Shown here: one piece after another, positions 48,301-58,950 of the stretch
Position numbering within the stretch: position 1 is the first letter of the stretch
Layout: every line of letters begins with the position of its first letter
Assembly: GCA_029216955.1 (NCBI GenBank)
Contig: JANAVB010002199.1
Span: forward strand, 15,722,456 to 15,786,455
Origin: Iris pallida
Lineage: Eukaryota > Streptophyta > Magnoliopsida > Asparagales > Iridaceae
DNA: 64,000 nt
Reading direction: 5' to 3'
Made by a program: the position numbers and the translations under genes
Notes under the pieces: generated by a model
The model's database searches: none
What the model was told of the DNA's origin: nothing
Seen by the model: only the letters and a program-made list of their open reading frames with translations

Positions 48301-48616
48301 TGGACAGTATCGCGGCGCCAACTTCGCGGGTTCGTATCTTCGTTGTCGCAGCTTCGTTTTAAGCGCTACCAGTTCCCGTGCACAGCTGGTATAACCCTCT
48401 TCCTGTCCCCTTTAGATTTTATTTCAGTTTGAGCTAGTTAGGTCGGTCGAATTCGACGCCAAAGTTGGCCGTTCGAATTCTTAGTGTTGCACTTGTTAAA
48501 TTCTATTTTTGAACCTGGGACTCCGGATTCAATTTCTGACACCACCAGTAGACTCGTGGCATCGTTCTGGCATGTTTTCATATAATATTTGCTTGATTTG
48601 GAGAACGTGGACCCTG

Positions 48617-49110
48617 GCACGCATTTCGGTGCAAAGCGGGTCCCACTTTCTGATTCAACGGGTCATTTTGAGTTCGGCTCATCGGAATCCAATTATGGAT
48701 ATACCGTTGAGTTTGTATCGTCATTCTGGACTCGTTAACATATAATTTGCTAGATTTTAGTGGACATTGGTTCCGGCACGCATTTCGGTACAAGTCGGAT
48801 ACCAATATCCGGGTCAACGGGTCATTTTGAGTTCGGCTCATCGGAATCCAATTTCGGATATACCGTTGAGTTCGTATCGTCATTCTGGACTCGTTGACAT
48901 ATAATTTGCTGAGTTTTGAGGACATTAGCTCCGACACGCTTTTCCGTGCAAATCGGAATTTCAATGTCCTGGTCAACGGACCAATTTGAGATCGGGTCAA
49001 CGGAATCCAATTCTGGATATACCGTTGGGATCGTATCGTCATTCTGGATTCGTGGACATATAATTTGTTAGGTTTTGTGCACCTTTATTTTAGCACATTT
49101 TTCGGTGCAA
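48617..49110 (+). repeat. About 159-bp tandem repeats in family C 5' LTR
   Basis: Units start GCACGCATTTCGGTGC (48617), GCACGCATTTCGGTAC (48776), ACACGCTTTTCCGTGC (48936) and GCACATTTTTCGGTGC (49094). Each contains GGTCATTTTGAGTTCGG-like, GGAATCCAATT.GGATATACC and CGTATCGTCATTCTGG. Three complete units and a partial fourth. The 3' LTR has the same array from 55132. Confidence 0.92.
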
Positions 49111-49371
49111 AGTGTGTCCAACGACGGACATCATTTTGGTCCGAAATTATCTTTTTGCTCCTGTGTCCAAATTGGACTTATGGACAGGCTATCCTAGCTG
49201 ATTTGACCATTTTGGACACGTTGGTGATTTTTTTTTTCATCCGACAACATCTGTAGGTTTTTACCCTATTATTATAATCTTTCTCCTTTAGTGGTATTTG
49301 AGATCCATCGATTTCAGTGATTTCACAACCACCGAAATTGAATGTGTTGACCCTGTAGATGTTTGTAGAGA

Positions 49372-49690
49372 CTAGCTTTGACCCATTTTGACCATGGTTG
49401 ACTACTTTGACTGTACGTCGAAGTAGAGTCAACATTTGACCTAGGTTAGACTAGTTTTGACCTTGGTTGACCATAGTTGACTATTTTGGCCAAAAGTCAA
49501 CCGGAAGTCAACCGTAGCCTAAGATTGGCCAGAACTTGACCAGAGTTGACCAGTTGACCCAAAGTCAACTGTTAGTCAACGTTAGTCAAGTTTGACCCGA
49601 GTTGACCTAGGGTTGACGAGAGTTGACAAGTTGACCAGAAGTCAACTGTAAGTCAACCCTTGACTTAGATTGACCTAGTTTGACTTGGTA
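49372..49690 (+). promoter_or_regulatory. Dense TTGAC (W-box core) array in family C LTR
   Basis: I count about 27 TTGAC or GTCAA pentamers on the two strands within about 320 bp, many of them TTGACC or TTGACT. TTGAC(C/T) is the core bound by WRKY transcription factors. The array is retained in the other LTR (55890-56215). Binding and regulatory effect are inferred from the motif only. Confidence 0.6.
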
Positions 49691-50405
49691 TGACTTCATT
49701 TTACTTCCAAACTCTTATATTGATACAGTATTCCATCCATAGGTCCTCAAGGCACTATTCTTGGACTCAGTTGACATATTCCACCAGATCTCAGACGAGT
49801 ACATTCTCTGATAACTTTTTCCCAATTTATGATAACTGTTATGATTCATGTACTTAGTGTAGATATGCTTATTCCTGACACATGGTTCTCACGGATTGGT
49901 ATTCCTGGATTCCGACGAGAGATGTTTCTCCTTCTTAGGTTAGGATGTATTGTGCAAGCTTCCTTGTAGCTCTTGCACAATATATGGTCACTGATTCTAG
50001 AAAAGACTTGCTCCCTTCTCATTAGAATCCCGTGCAGTGACGTGTCCTGTTTGGATCCATTCTACCAGTTGGGGTAGGGGGAGTAGTAGCGTATGCCTGT
50101 GATCAGATCCATCCCGCATTCCCGAACAGTGTGAGTCATATACCGCACATATGACTTGCCAGGCCAGTTCTTGACATGAACCCAAGCCGATCACAAGTTG
50201 AAACTGCTACTCACACACATTGGATATATGGCTTACCTTGATTTGTGTACATACCATGATTTAGTTCTACTTTCTTGTTCTAGCTCTAGCTCTACAGCTT
50301 ACCATGCCATGATACATATATGTACACTCCATAATTTTTATTGTATATGCTCTATTTACAGTCTTATAGCTTTTATTCTATCTTGAGATCTGTTATGAGA
50401 TATAT

Positions 50406-50425
50406 GTACTCGTTCCATCCTGACC
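50406..50425 (+). other. LTR block shared by families A, C and D
   Basis: GTACTCGTTCCATCCTGACC here and at 56931-56950 is the reverse complement of a near match to GTCAGGACGGGAGCAAGTAC in family A (122-141, 34319-34338, 39525-39544) and GTCAGGACAGGAGCGAGTAC in family D (58100-58119). In all three it lies about 400-450 bp from the GTGACA end of the LTR. Confidence 0.65.
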
Positions 50426-50797
50426 GGATATGTTGACAAAATTTAGGAGTAGTTGTGCCCTCAGTATTGGACTTCATGATGTTGCTAGTTGAGGTGGATC
50501 TCAATATTCTTCTATGTGAGTTGCCTGGTAGTTATCCTTAGTTAGTCTTGTTGTTCCTTCTTTATTTTTCCTGTCTCATGATCATTATAAATTCTAGTTG
50601 TTCTAGTGATATTGTTATTATTTCTTGTCTTATCTTCCTTAGTTTTCGTGATGTGACATGAGTATATTTCTAGTTATGGATCATTAGATATTGTAGTTAG
50701 TTTAGAGTACTTGACAGCGCTCTACCGTCGATACTGCGGCGTAGGCTGGGCATGGCCCACGTATTCGTACCCGTATATCCGGGTGCGGGTCGTGACA

Positions 50798-52854
50798 CGT
50801 TTTTAGTGGTGGCCCATGCAGGTCAGTCTTTGCAAATTATGCGAAGTCGTGGTAGTACTTGAGCTTATCTGTACTACTGCGAGCCTGCCCTAGGATTAAG
50901 GTTGAGTCATGGAATATTTTGGGATTTTGGTACTCCGTCACATATTAGGAACTCTTGGTAGATTCTAGGGATGACCCCTGAGAATCTTATTTCGAAACTC
51001 TTCGAATCTTTCCCCATTCGTTTCTATCCGTCCTGATTCCTGGGTTATCTCTCAGTTATCGTACTTTATTCTTTCTTGGAATGAGTTTGTGGACCCTAGA
51101 GGGAAGGTATAAGTTAAACTTAGATATTCTCTAGGTTGAGAATCGAATATGATTTATCAACCTCGTATCATGGTCGAGGTTTGTTCTAGATTATATTCCA
51201 CCATTTTCTATCTTGACCTAGGTAATACCCTCGGGACTTTCCCTAAGATTTTCCTCTGAACCCTATCTCGGAAGTTGTTTCCGTTGTTTCTATTAACTTA
51301 CCCTTGACTTGTTGTTGAATTTTAAATCTTAAATATTCGTTGTTGACCTTTGATTTTGTTTTGGATAATTCTTTTAAGAATTGAGTTAAGATATCCTGAT
51401 AAACATATCTTAGACGAGGACGATGAGAACGGTAAGTGTCTACTTTACTTATGGAGTTTAGAATTTATCGCAGTCATATTAGCTAGCCTGACAGGGACAT
51501 GGAGCCTGATTTTGGATATACTATCCTAGTTATGGAATTTATATTCTCTTACAGCCATACCTGTTGGCGTGGTAAGGAATCTAGATGACATGATTATCGG
51601 GTGTATACCTTGGTTATGGACTCTAACGTTTATTGTAGCTATGTTTACTGGCGTGGCGTAAATTCTGGCAACATGATTTTGGATAGACGTGTATGGTTAT
51701 CAGGTCATATCTTAAGTTGATTCACTTCTTTTACCAATTGAGCAAGAAAATTCCTACTATTATTTCTTGTTTATCATTATTTTCTCTCCCATCGCATGAT
51801 GATTTTCTCATCTTACCGTCATTTCCTTTGCCTTGTTTAGCTATGTCTTGATTACACAAATCACCTATCTCATATCTACATCTGTCATCTACACTTAGAA
51901 ACTCTAAAAAATTTTGAAAATTTCATATCTCAATTGTTTCTTAAATTTCGATACTGTTAAGATTTTGATTCCCTTCTGTCCATGACCAATCAATTTTGAT
52001 CGTCTTGTTTATCATGCCAAAGAGTCTTGGTTGCTGACTAGACTCTAGATGACTTCAAATTCCTTGTGACTTGGGTTCCTTCCTAAATTGTGCTTTTAGG
52101 ACCTTGATTTCGAATTCATGATTTTATCGTCTTTCATAGCTGAACTTGGATCTTGATCGTGATTATGTGACCTATAATCTGATTTCTGTCAAATCTATCT
52201 CTCAATCGTGCTATTCTCATTTTTTTTTTCCTCTCCATTTGCTTCTCTTAGCCCTGTTTTAGATCATGACTATCCAACTTTGATTTTCATGATCTTGATA
52301 ATCTTAACCCTCAAATCGTGCCAAGTGAACTTAGACTATTTCCGATTTTAATCGCGTTCGAACTTGGATCGTATTTCATGATTTTATTAATCATCCTCCT
52401 TAATCTTTGATCGGGCCTATAGGACATTGACTTCGATTTTTGTTTTGTGTCTGAAATTTTATCTCAACCATGCCAAACCTTGTTTTGGTCATGGTTAGCT
52501 TTCATCTTTATCGGGCCTATGCGACTTTCGGGTTGATTTCCATCAACCTAAGTCCTACAAATCACCCCGTACTTGAACTTCATTATATCCTCGATTCTCC
52601 TAATCATCTCTAAAATTGTGCCCCAATGACTTGGCTTATTTTCTGAAATCATGCACATATAATTTTGTTCATACCATGATTCTATCATACCAAATCCCTC
52701 ATCGTGCCTGAACAATTGTAAATCAATTTTTTTGATCGTGAAACTCGTCATTCTTGGATCGTGCCTAAAATATTGCCTAAATCTTCTATCCTATTTTTAA
52801 CCCCACTACCAACCTTTAATTTCGAGGACAAAATTTTTATAAGGTGGGTAGGAT
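50798..52854 (+). other. Non-coding interior of family C
   Basis: About 2.06 kb with no frame longer than about 70 codons and no zinc knuckle, protease or polymerase motif. It opens with the TTTTTAGTGGTGGCCCATGC leader also found in family A. It then becomes rich in TTGATC/ATCGTG-type words (51900-52780) such as AATCGTGCC and GATCGTG, suggesting decayed short repeats. It ends in TTTCGAGGACAAAATTTTTA and the purine tract. Confidence 0.75.
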
Positions 52855-53691
52855 TGTAAGCCCCTGAAATTAGGGCTTATTATTTTTTTATTTTTATAAA
52901 TCAATTATTTTGAATAAATATTATTATTTGGTTATTATTTAATTTAATGCTCTTTATCGTGAGTTGGAATTCTAGAGCATCAGGGATGCCAGTCTCTGGA
53001 AACTTCCTTCTTGGAGTTTGTAGTAGACGAGATTACCTTCACGTCGATATATCATGTCCCATCCAAACTCGTTCCCTTGTGCTCCTTTTGTATCGCGCAA
53101 GTTCGGGTCAATTTAGACTATTTAAATTATTAATTGAATTCCCACTCTTTTCCTTGATCCTCATATGCACGTTACCGTGACTTTTAAGTTAGGAGCACCA
53201 GACCAGCCGTTTTCCCAAGAACCAACTTGTCATGCCTGATCTACTCGAGACGCTCTTCACCCCTGACCTTTGTGTCCCACTCAGACACTCCATTTTGTGC
53301 TCCATTTCCTTCGCACAACTTTCGGGTCAAATTAGGCCAATTACTTATCTGCCGTAAAACCTGATTTAATTTTCAATTTAATTCGTGACCCGACATCGAC
53401 CCAACCTAGTCGACCCCAAATATGAATATGGCCCACATTGAGCCTACTACCCGCCTGACACTTGTGTCCCATTTATTTGAGTCCCCGCATGTTATTTAAT
53501 TGCCCATGATTATAAATACCCATTTTAATTCGAATATTGCCCCCTGTCCGATTTCGACCCGACCCGGCTTGACCGAACCCGAACCCATACTCCATGTTGC
53601 CCTTTCATGACTACCCAAACACTCCACTGATAATTCTCATTTTTTTCTACTCAAAAATATCTCTCTTACATATAAATATCTCTTTTGCTCT

Positions 53692-53693
<2 letters not shown>

Positions 53694-53778
<85 letters not shown>
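53694..53778. repeat. (TA)n microsatellite, about 85 bp
   Basis: An uninterrupted TA tract in the family C 3' LTR; the equivalent tract in the 5' LTR received the family B insertion. Confidence 0.95.
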
Positions 53779-53780
<2 letters not shown>

Positions 53781-53878
53781 TCACATCACTCTCTCTCTCC
53801 CATTAACACTTAACCCATCCCCCCTTCATGTAGGAACAGCCCCCCATCTCTATCTCCCTCTCTCTCTCTAAATATCTT

Positions 53879-53926
<48 letters not shown>

Positions 53927-55131
53927 ATATATTAATATACTCACACAATAACTCTCTCCCTCTCTCTTTTTTTTAACACACAAGCAACCCCACATCACCT
54001 CAGCCGACACCCTCTTTCCTTCCTTCTTCTTCATCTCAGCCAACACCATCACCACCATTTCTTCAATAGTCAACACCATCACCACCACTTTTTCTTCTTC
54101 TCCTCCTCCTACATATTATCACCACCACCATCACATACACTATCATCACCCTCACCATCACCATACCATCGCCGCCACCCCCGCCGCGATCGGCCGCCGC
54201 CGTCGCCGTGCCTCGGTGCCGCGCCAGGCCGCGCCACCGCGCGGCAGCAGCAGCGTAGCAGCTGCGAGCAGCAGCGGTAGCTGTCGCGACACCGCAGCGC
54301 GTGAGCCGCCGCGCGTTCATCGCCGCGCCGTCGCGTACGAGGCTGGACGTCGCACCTCCGGCGAGCCCTGGCGCGCCCAAGCGCCCCTCCCCCTCGCTGC
54401 GGCAGCATGCACCACCGCGCCTCGTCGCGCGCACGTGACTCAGTCGCACAAGCCGGCCACCTCGCGCGGCCATCTCCGGCCGTCGCACCACCACCCATAG
54501 GCTGGCGCCCCATCGGCGAACCCCCATGCACCACCGCGCACCACCCCGGCAGCGACCAGTTCGACGGGAAGTCGATTTCGACTTCGGGATCGAAATCCCG
54601 TCGTGACGCGCATATTGGAGAGGCCAGAATATGCGTCTCGAGGCAGCAACTTCGTACGTATTTTTTGGGCAATCCAACCGTTGGATTGGCAATTTCTTCA
54701 CTCCGTCTCAATCTCGGTATATCCCTCTTCACCTCTGTCAAATTTCACCCGTTAATTTCGTCGTTTGATACATCAAAACCGGCCACCAAGTTGACGTTTT
54801 AATTTGTACTATTTTTGGACAGTTTCGTGATGCCAACTTCGCGGGTTCGTATCTTCGTCGTCGCAGCTCCGTTTTGCGTGCTACTAGTTCCGATGCACAG
54901 CTGGTATAACCCTCTTTCTGTCCCCTTTAGATTTCATTTCAGTTTGAGCTAGTTAGGTCGGTCGAATTCGATGCCAAAGTTGGCCGTTCGAATTCTTAGT
55001 GTTGTACTTGTTAAATTCCATTTTTGAACCTGGGACTCCGGATTTAATTTCTGACACCACCAGTAGACTCGTGGCGTCGTTCTGGCATGTTTTCATATAA
55101 TGTTTGCTTGATTTGGAGAACGTGGACCCTG

Positions 55132-55625
55132 GCACGCATTTTGGTGCAAAGCGGGTCCCACTTTCTGAGTCAACGGGTCATTTTGAATTCGGCTCATCGA
55201 AATCCAATTCCGGATATACCGTTGAGTTCGTATCGTCATTCTGGACTCGTTGACATTTAATTTGCTAGATTTTAGTGGACATTGGTTCCGGCACGCATTT
55301 CGGTGCAAGTCGGATACCAATATCCGGGTCAACGGGTCATTTTGAGTTCGGCTCATCGGAATCCAATTTCGGATATACCGTTGAGTTCGTATCGTCATTC
55401 TGGACTCGTTGACATACAATTTGCTGAGTTTTGAGGATATTAGCTCCGATACGCTTTTCCGTGCAAATCGAAATTTCAATGTCCTGGTCAACGGACCAAT
55501 TTGAGATCGGGTCAATGGAATCCAATTCTGGATATAACGTTGGGATCGTATCGTTATTCTGAATTCGTGGACATATAATTTGTTAGGTTTTGTGCACCTT
55601 TATTTCGGCACGTTTTTCGGTGCAA
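55132..55625 (+). repeat. About 159-bp tandem repeats in family C 3' LTR
   Basis: GCACGCATTT units begin at about 55132, 55291, 55450 and 55609 and correspond one to one with the 5' LTR array, so the array predates insertion. Confidence 0.92.
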
Positions 55626-55889
55626 AGTGTATCCAACGGCGGACATCATTTTGGCCCGAAATTACCTTTTTGTCCGTGTCCAAATTGGACTTATGGACAG
55701 GCTATCCTAGCTGATTTGAGCATTCTGGACACGTTGGTGATATTTATTTTATCATCCGACAACATCTGTAGGTTTTTACCCTATTATTATAATCTTTCTC
55801 CTTTAGTGGTATTTGAGATCCATCGATTTCAGTGATTTCACAACCACCGAAATTGAATGTGTTGACCCTGTAGATGTTTGTAGAGACTA

Positions 55890-56215
55890 GCTTTGACCCA
55901 GTTTGACCATGGTTGACTACTTTGACTGAACGTCGAAGTAGAGTCAACATTTGACCTAGGTTAGACTAGTTTTGACCTTGGTTGACCACAGTTGACTATT
56001 TTTGCCAAAAGTCAACCGGAAGTCAACCGTAGCCTAAGATTGACCAGAACTTGACCAGAGTTGACCAGTTAACCCAAAGTCAACTGTTAATCAACGTTAG
56101 TCAAGTTTGACCCGAGTTGACCTAGGGTTGACCAGAGTTGACAAGTTGACCAGAAGTCAACTGTAAGTCAACCCTTGACTTAGATTGACCTAGTTTGACT
56201 TGGTATGACTTCATT
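55890..56215 (+). promoter_or_regulatory. TTGAC (W-box core) array, 3' LTR copy
   Basis: This has the same arrangement as 49372-49690 with a few changes, such as TTAACCC replacing one TTGACCC near 56070. The number of TTGAC/GTCAA words remains in the mid-twenties. Confidence 0.6.
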
Positions 56216-57240
56216 TTACTTCCAAACCCTTATATTGATACAATATTCCATCCATAGGTCCTCGAGGCACTATTCTTGGACTCAGTTGACATATTTCACC
56301 AGATCTCAGGCGAGTACATTCTCTGATAACTTTTTCCCAATTTATGATAACTGTTATGATTCATGTACTTAGTGTATATATGCTTATTCCTGACACATGG
56401 TTCTCACGGATTGGTATTCCTGGATCCCGACGAGAGATGTTTCTCCTTCTTAGGTTGGGATGTATTGTGCAAGCTCCCTTGTAGCTCTTGCACAATATAT
56501 GGTCACTGATTCTAGAGAAGACTTGCTCCCTTCTCATTAGAATCCCGTGCAGTGACGTATCATATTTGGATCCATTCTACCAGTTGGGGTAGGGGGAGTA
56601 GTAGCGTATGCCTGTGATCAGATCCATCCCGTATTCCCGAACAGTGTGAGTCATATACCGCACATATGACTTGCCAGGCCAGTTCTTGATATGAACCCAA
56701 GCCGATCACAAGTTGAAACTGCTACTCACACATATTTGATATATGGCTTACCTTGATTTGTGTACATACCATGATTCAGTTCTACTTTCTTGTTCTAGCT
56801 CTAGCTCTACAGCTTACCATGCCATGATATATATATGTACACTCCATAATTTTTATTGTATATGCTCTATTTACAGTCTTATAGCTTTTATTCTATCTTG
56901 AGATCTGTTATGAGATATATGTACTCGTTCCATCCTGACCGGATATGTTGACAAATTTTAGGAGTAGTTGTGCCCTCAGTATTGGACTTCATGATGTTGC
57001 TAGCTGAGGTGGATCTCAATATTCTTCTATGTGAGTTGCCTGGTAGTTATCCTTAGTTAGTCTTGTTGTTCCTTCTTTATTTTTTCTGTCTCATGATCAT
57101 TATAAATTCTACTTGTTCTAGTGATATTGTAATTATTTCTTGTCTTATCTTCCTTAGTTTTCGTGATGTGACATGAGTACATTTCTAGTTATGGATCATT
57201 AGATGTTGTAGTTAGTTTAGAGTACTTGACAGCGCTCTAC

Positions 57241-57336
57241 CTGCCAAAGCGGAGGGCCGGCGTGGGGCCGTCGATCCAATGGTCGATGACGACGGGGCTC
57301 CCGTGGGACTCCACAGGCGGAACTCTCGATCCGAAC

Positions 57337-57375
<39 letters not shown>

Positions 57376-57468
57376 TGGGGCTACGGTCATTATTGGAGAT
57401 CAGGGAGGCCTCGGCACTGAAGCTGGCATGGAGATTCATCAATAGGGGATCTCTCTGGACGGACTGGA
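57241..57468 (+). pseudogene. Probable LINE reverse-transcriptase scrap
   Basis: After a (TA)n tract at 57341-57372, one plus frame reads LRSLLEIREASALKLAWRFI and then NRGSLWTDWM. This resembles the GGLGIR...N.ALKLAWRL...SLW..W segment near the end of plant LINE reverse transcriptases. The 100 bp before the TA tract are GC-rich with no match I recognise. It is bounded by the truncated family C LTR and by the family D start at 57469. Confidence 0.4.
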
Positions 57469-58859
57469 TGTAGCACCCAGTTTTCTGAAATTGGGGTATT
57501 TTTGAAAATTTATTATTTTTATTATTTATTAGTGGTATTTTAGTCATAATATGATTTTTGGGTGATTTTAGTTAAGTTAAACCATTTTCTAAGTCATGAC
57601 TTATGACTTTGTGATTTACTAGTATAACCCGAGTGTAAACCCTAGAGATTTTGTCACGACCCGCACCCACTGTGAGGGTACAAGAACGTCACAACGCCCA
57701 GCCTACGCCACAGTGTCGGCGGTAGAACGCTGTCCTAGGTCAACATGCATCTAGCAATATAATACTAAGCAGTAAATGAACTCAATCACAACTAAGGAGG
57801 AAGAAAACACGATGTGATATAGAACTCAAGGAAATACTGAAGATAGAAAAGTCTAAGATAATATCCCAGCAAATATCCAGAGTACATATCTCAGCTACTG
57901 AATAAGAAAGAATATATACAACTCAACATCTCTGAACAGAAGTAAAATCTAGCTAAACAGTCTCAAGACAACATGAAAATAAGATAAGGCCTAACTAAAC
58001 TAGTCTAGGCAGTGGGGTGATGTCCTCAGCTAGAGCTGTCCGAAGAAGGTATCCTCCCAGGCCTCCTCCTCGTCCTCTGTAATATTTTCAACAGGTCTAG
58101 TCAGGACAGGAGCGAGTACAGTACATCTCAACAGTTCATAGCAGGTTAAAAAATATAATCATGCAGTAAAGTAAGATATAGATACTGAAGAAATGTAATA
58201 TGTAAACAGAGAGAGAAAACTGTAATAGAAATATCTACTATAAGTAGAGAGCTAATAGTGACTAGTGAGTCAGAGTAAAATATAAACATGTGAATGGCAT
58301 AGGAGGTTCATGACTACAGCTAAGAGAGTGATTCATGACTATAGCTACTTGGATAATATTCACATGTCTATTTCTACTCCCCTAACCCAAATCAATACAC
58401 AAGGATCCGTTCAAGTTATGTTAAGGTTCGTGAAACTTCACATGGCTCATAAAATGAGTGGTACGTAAAGGTGATTCATGGGGGCTCTGTGAACATGAGA
58501 GTACATGTGTCACAGGCGGTTCGTGAATCAGAAGAAGCATAGAGATACGTGATGATTCGTGAAACGCACAAAACATGCTGTATCCGATGCTCCCGAGGGG
58601 GATAACATCTCATAAAAAGATCCATATAGTACCAATCCGTGTGACCAACGTGACAGTATCAAGTAAAGTAATTTAAAGCAGGAAAATAATTCTAAACAGG
58701 ATATGAAATGATCAGAGAATGTACTCGCCTCGTATCTGAATGTCTGAAGTAAATGTACTGTCCGAGGAGAGGTGTCTGGCTCCTAATCAGAACAGCACAA
58801 GTCATAACAAGTCTAAAATGATATAATGAAGTCCTACTATGCATTCTACATGATTTTAG

Positions 58860-58950
58860 GTCAATCTAGGCCAAAGTCAACTCTTGGTCAACTCTGGTCA
58901 ACTACACTAGTCAAACTAGGTCAACTAGGTCAAGACTGACCCTAACAACT
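58860..58950 (-). repeat. GTCAA-rich segment of family D LTR
   Basis: About nine GTCAA/TTGAC-type words in about 85 bp, with further copies at 62045-62070. It is a smaller counterpart of the family C W-box-like array, at a comparable place in the LTR. Confidence 0.55.

Larger units (their letters stand above)
32061..50797 (+). repeat. Family C 5' LTR, interrupted by 32952-47255
   Basis: 32061-32951 matches 52855-53700 and 47261-50797 matches 53770-57240 base for base apart from scattered changes, so the 14.3-kb block between them is a later insertion. The LTR ends GGGTGCGGGTCGTGACA at 50797. The insertion point lies in the (TA)n tract that is 86 bp long in the 3' LTR. Confidence 0.9.
32061..57240 (+). 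mobile_element. Family C LTR retrotransposon, non-coding (LARD-like)
   Basis: Two LTRs in direct orientation, each starting TGTAAGCCCCTGAAATTAGG, flank a 2057-bp interior (50798-52854) without any gag or pol frame. The 5' LTR is 32061-32951 joined to 47261-50797 (about 4.43 kb); the 3' LTR is 52855-57240. The 3' LTR stops 72 bp short of the GGGTCGTGACA end, so the target duplication (5' flank TCGGG) cannot be confirmed. The purine tract AAGGTGGGTAGGAT precedes the 3' LTR. A long-LTR, non-coding layout of this sort matches large retrotransposon derivatives. Confidence 0.85.
52855..57240 (+). repeat. Family C 3' LTR, truncated
   Basis: Collinear with the 5' LTR from TGTAAGCCCCTGAAATTAGG through GACAGCGCTCTAC, then switches to unrelated sequence; the final 72 bp present at 50726-50797 are missing. 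It lacks the 14.3-kb insertion of the 5' LTR and so shows the empty site, a pure (TA)n tract. Confidence 0.9.

Noticed and set aside
48578..49042. 154-residue repetitive minus frame (also 55093-55515)
   Set aside because: It is the translation of the 159-bp tandem array, whose period (159 = 3 x 53) keeps a frame open.
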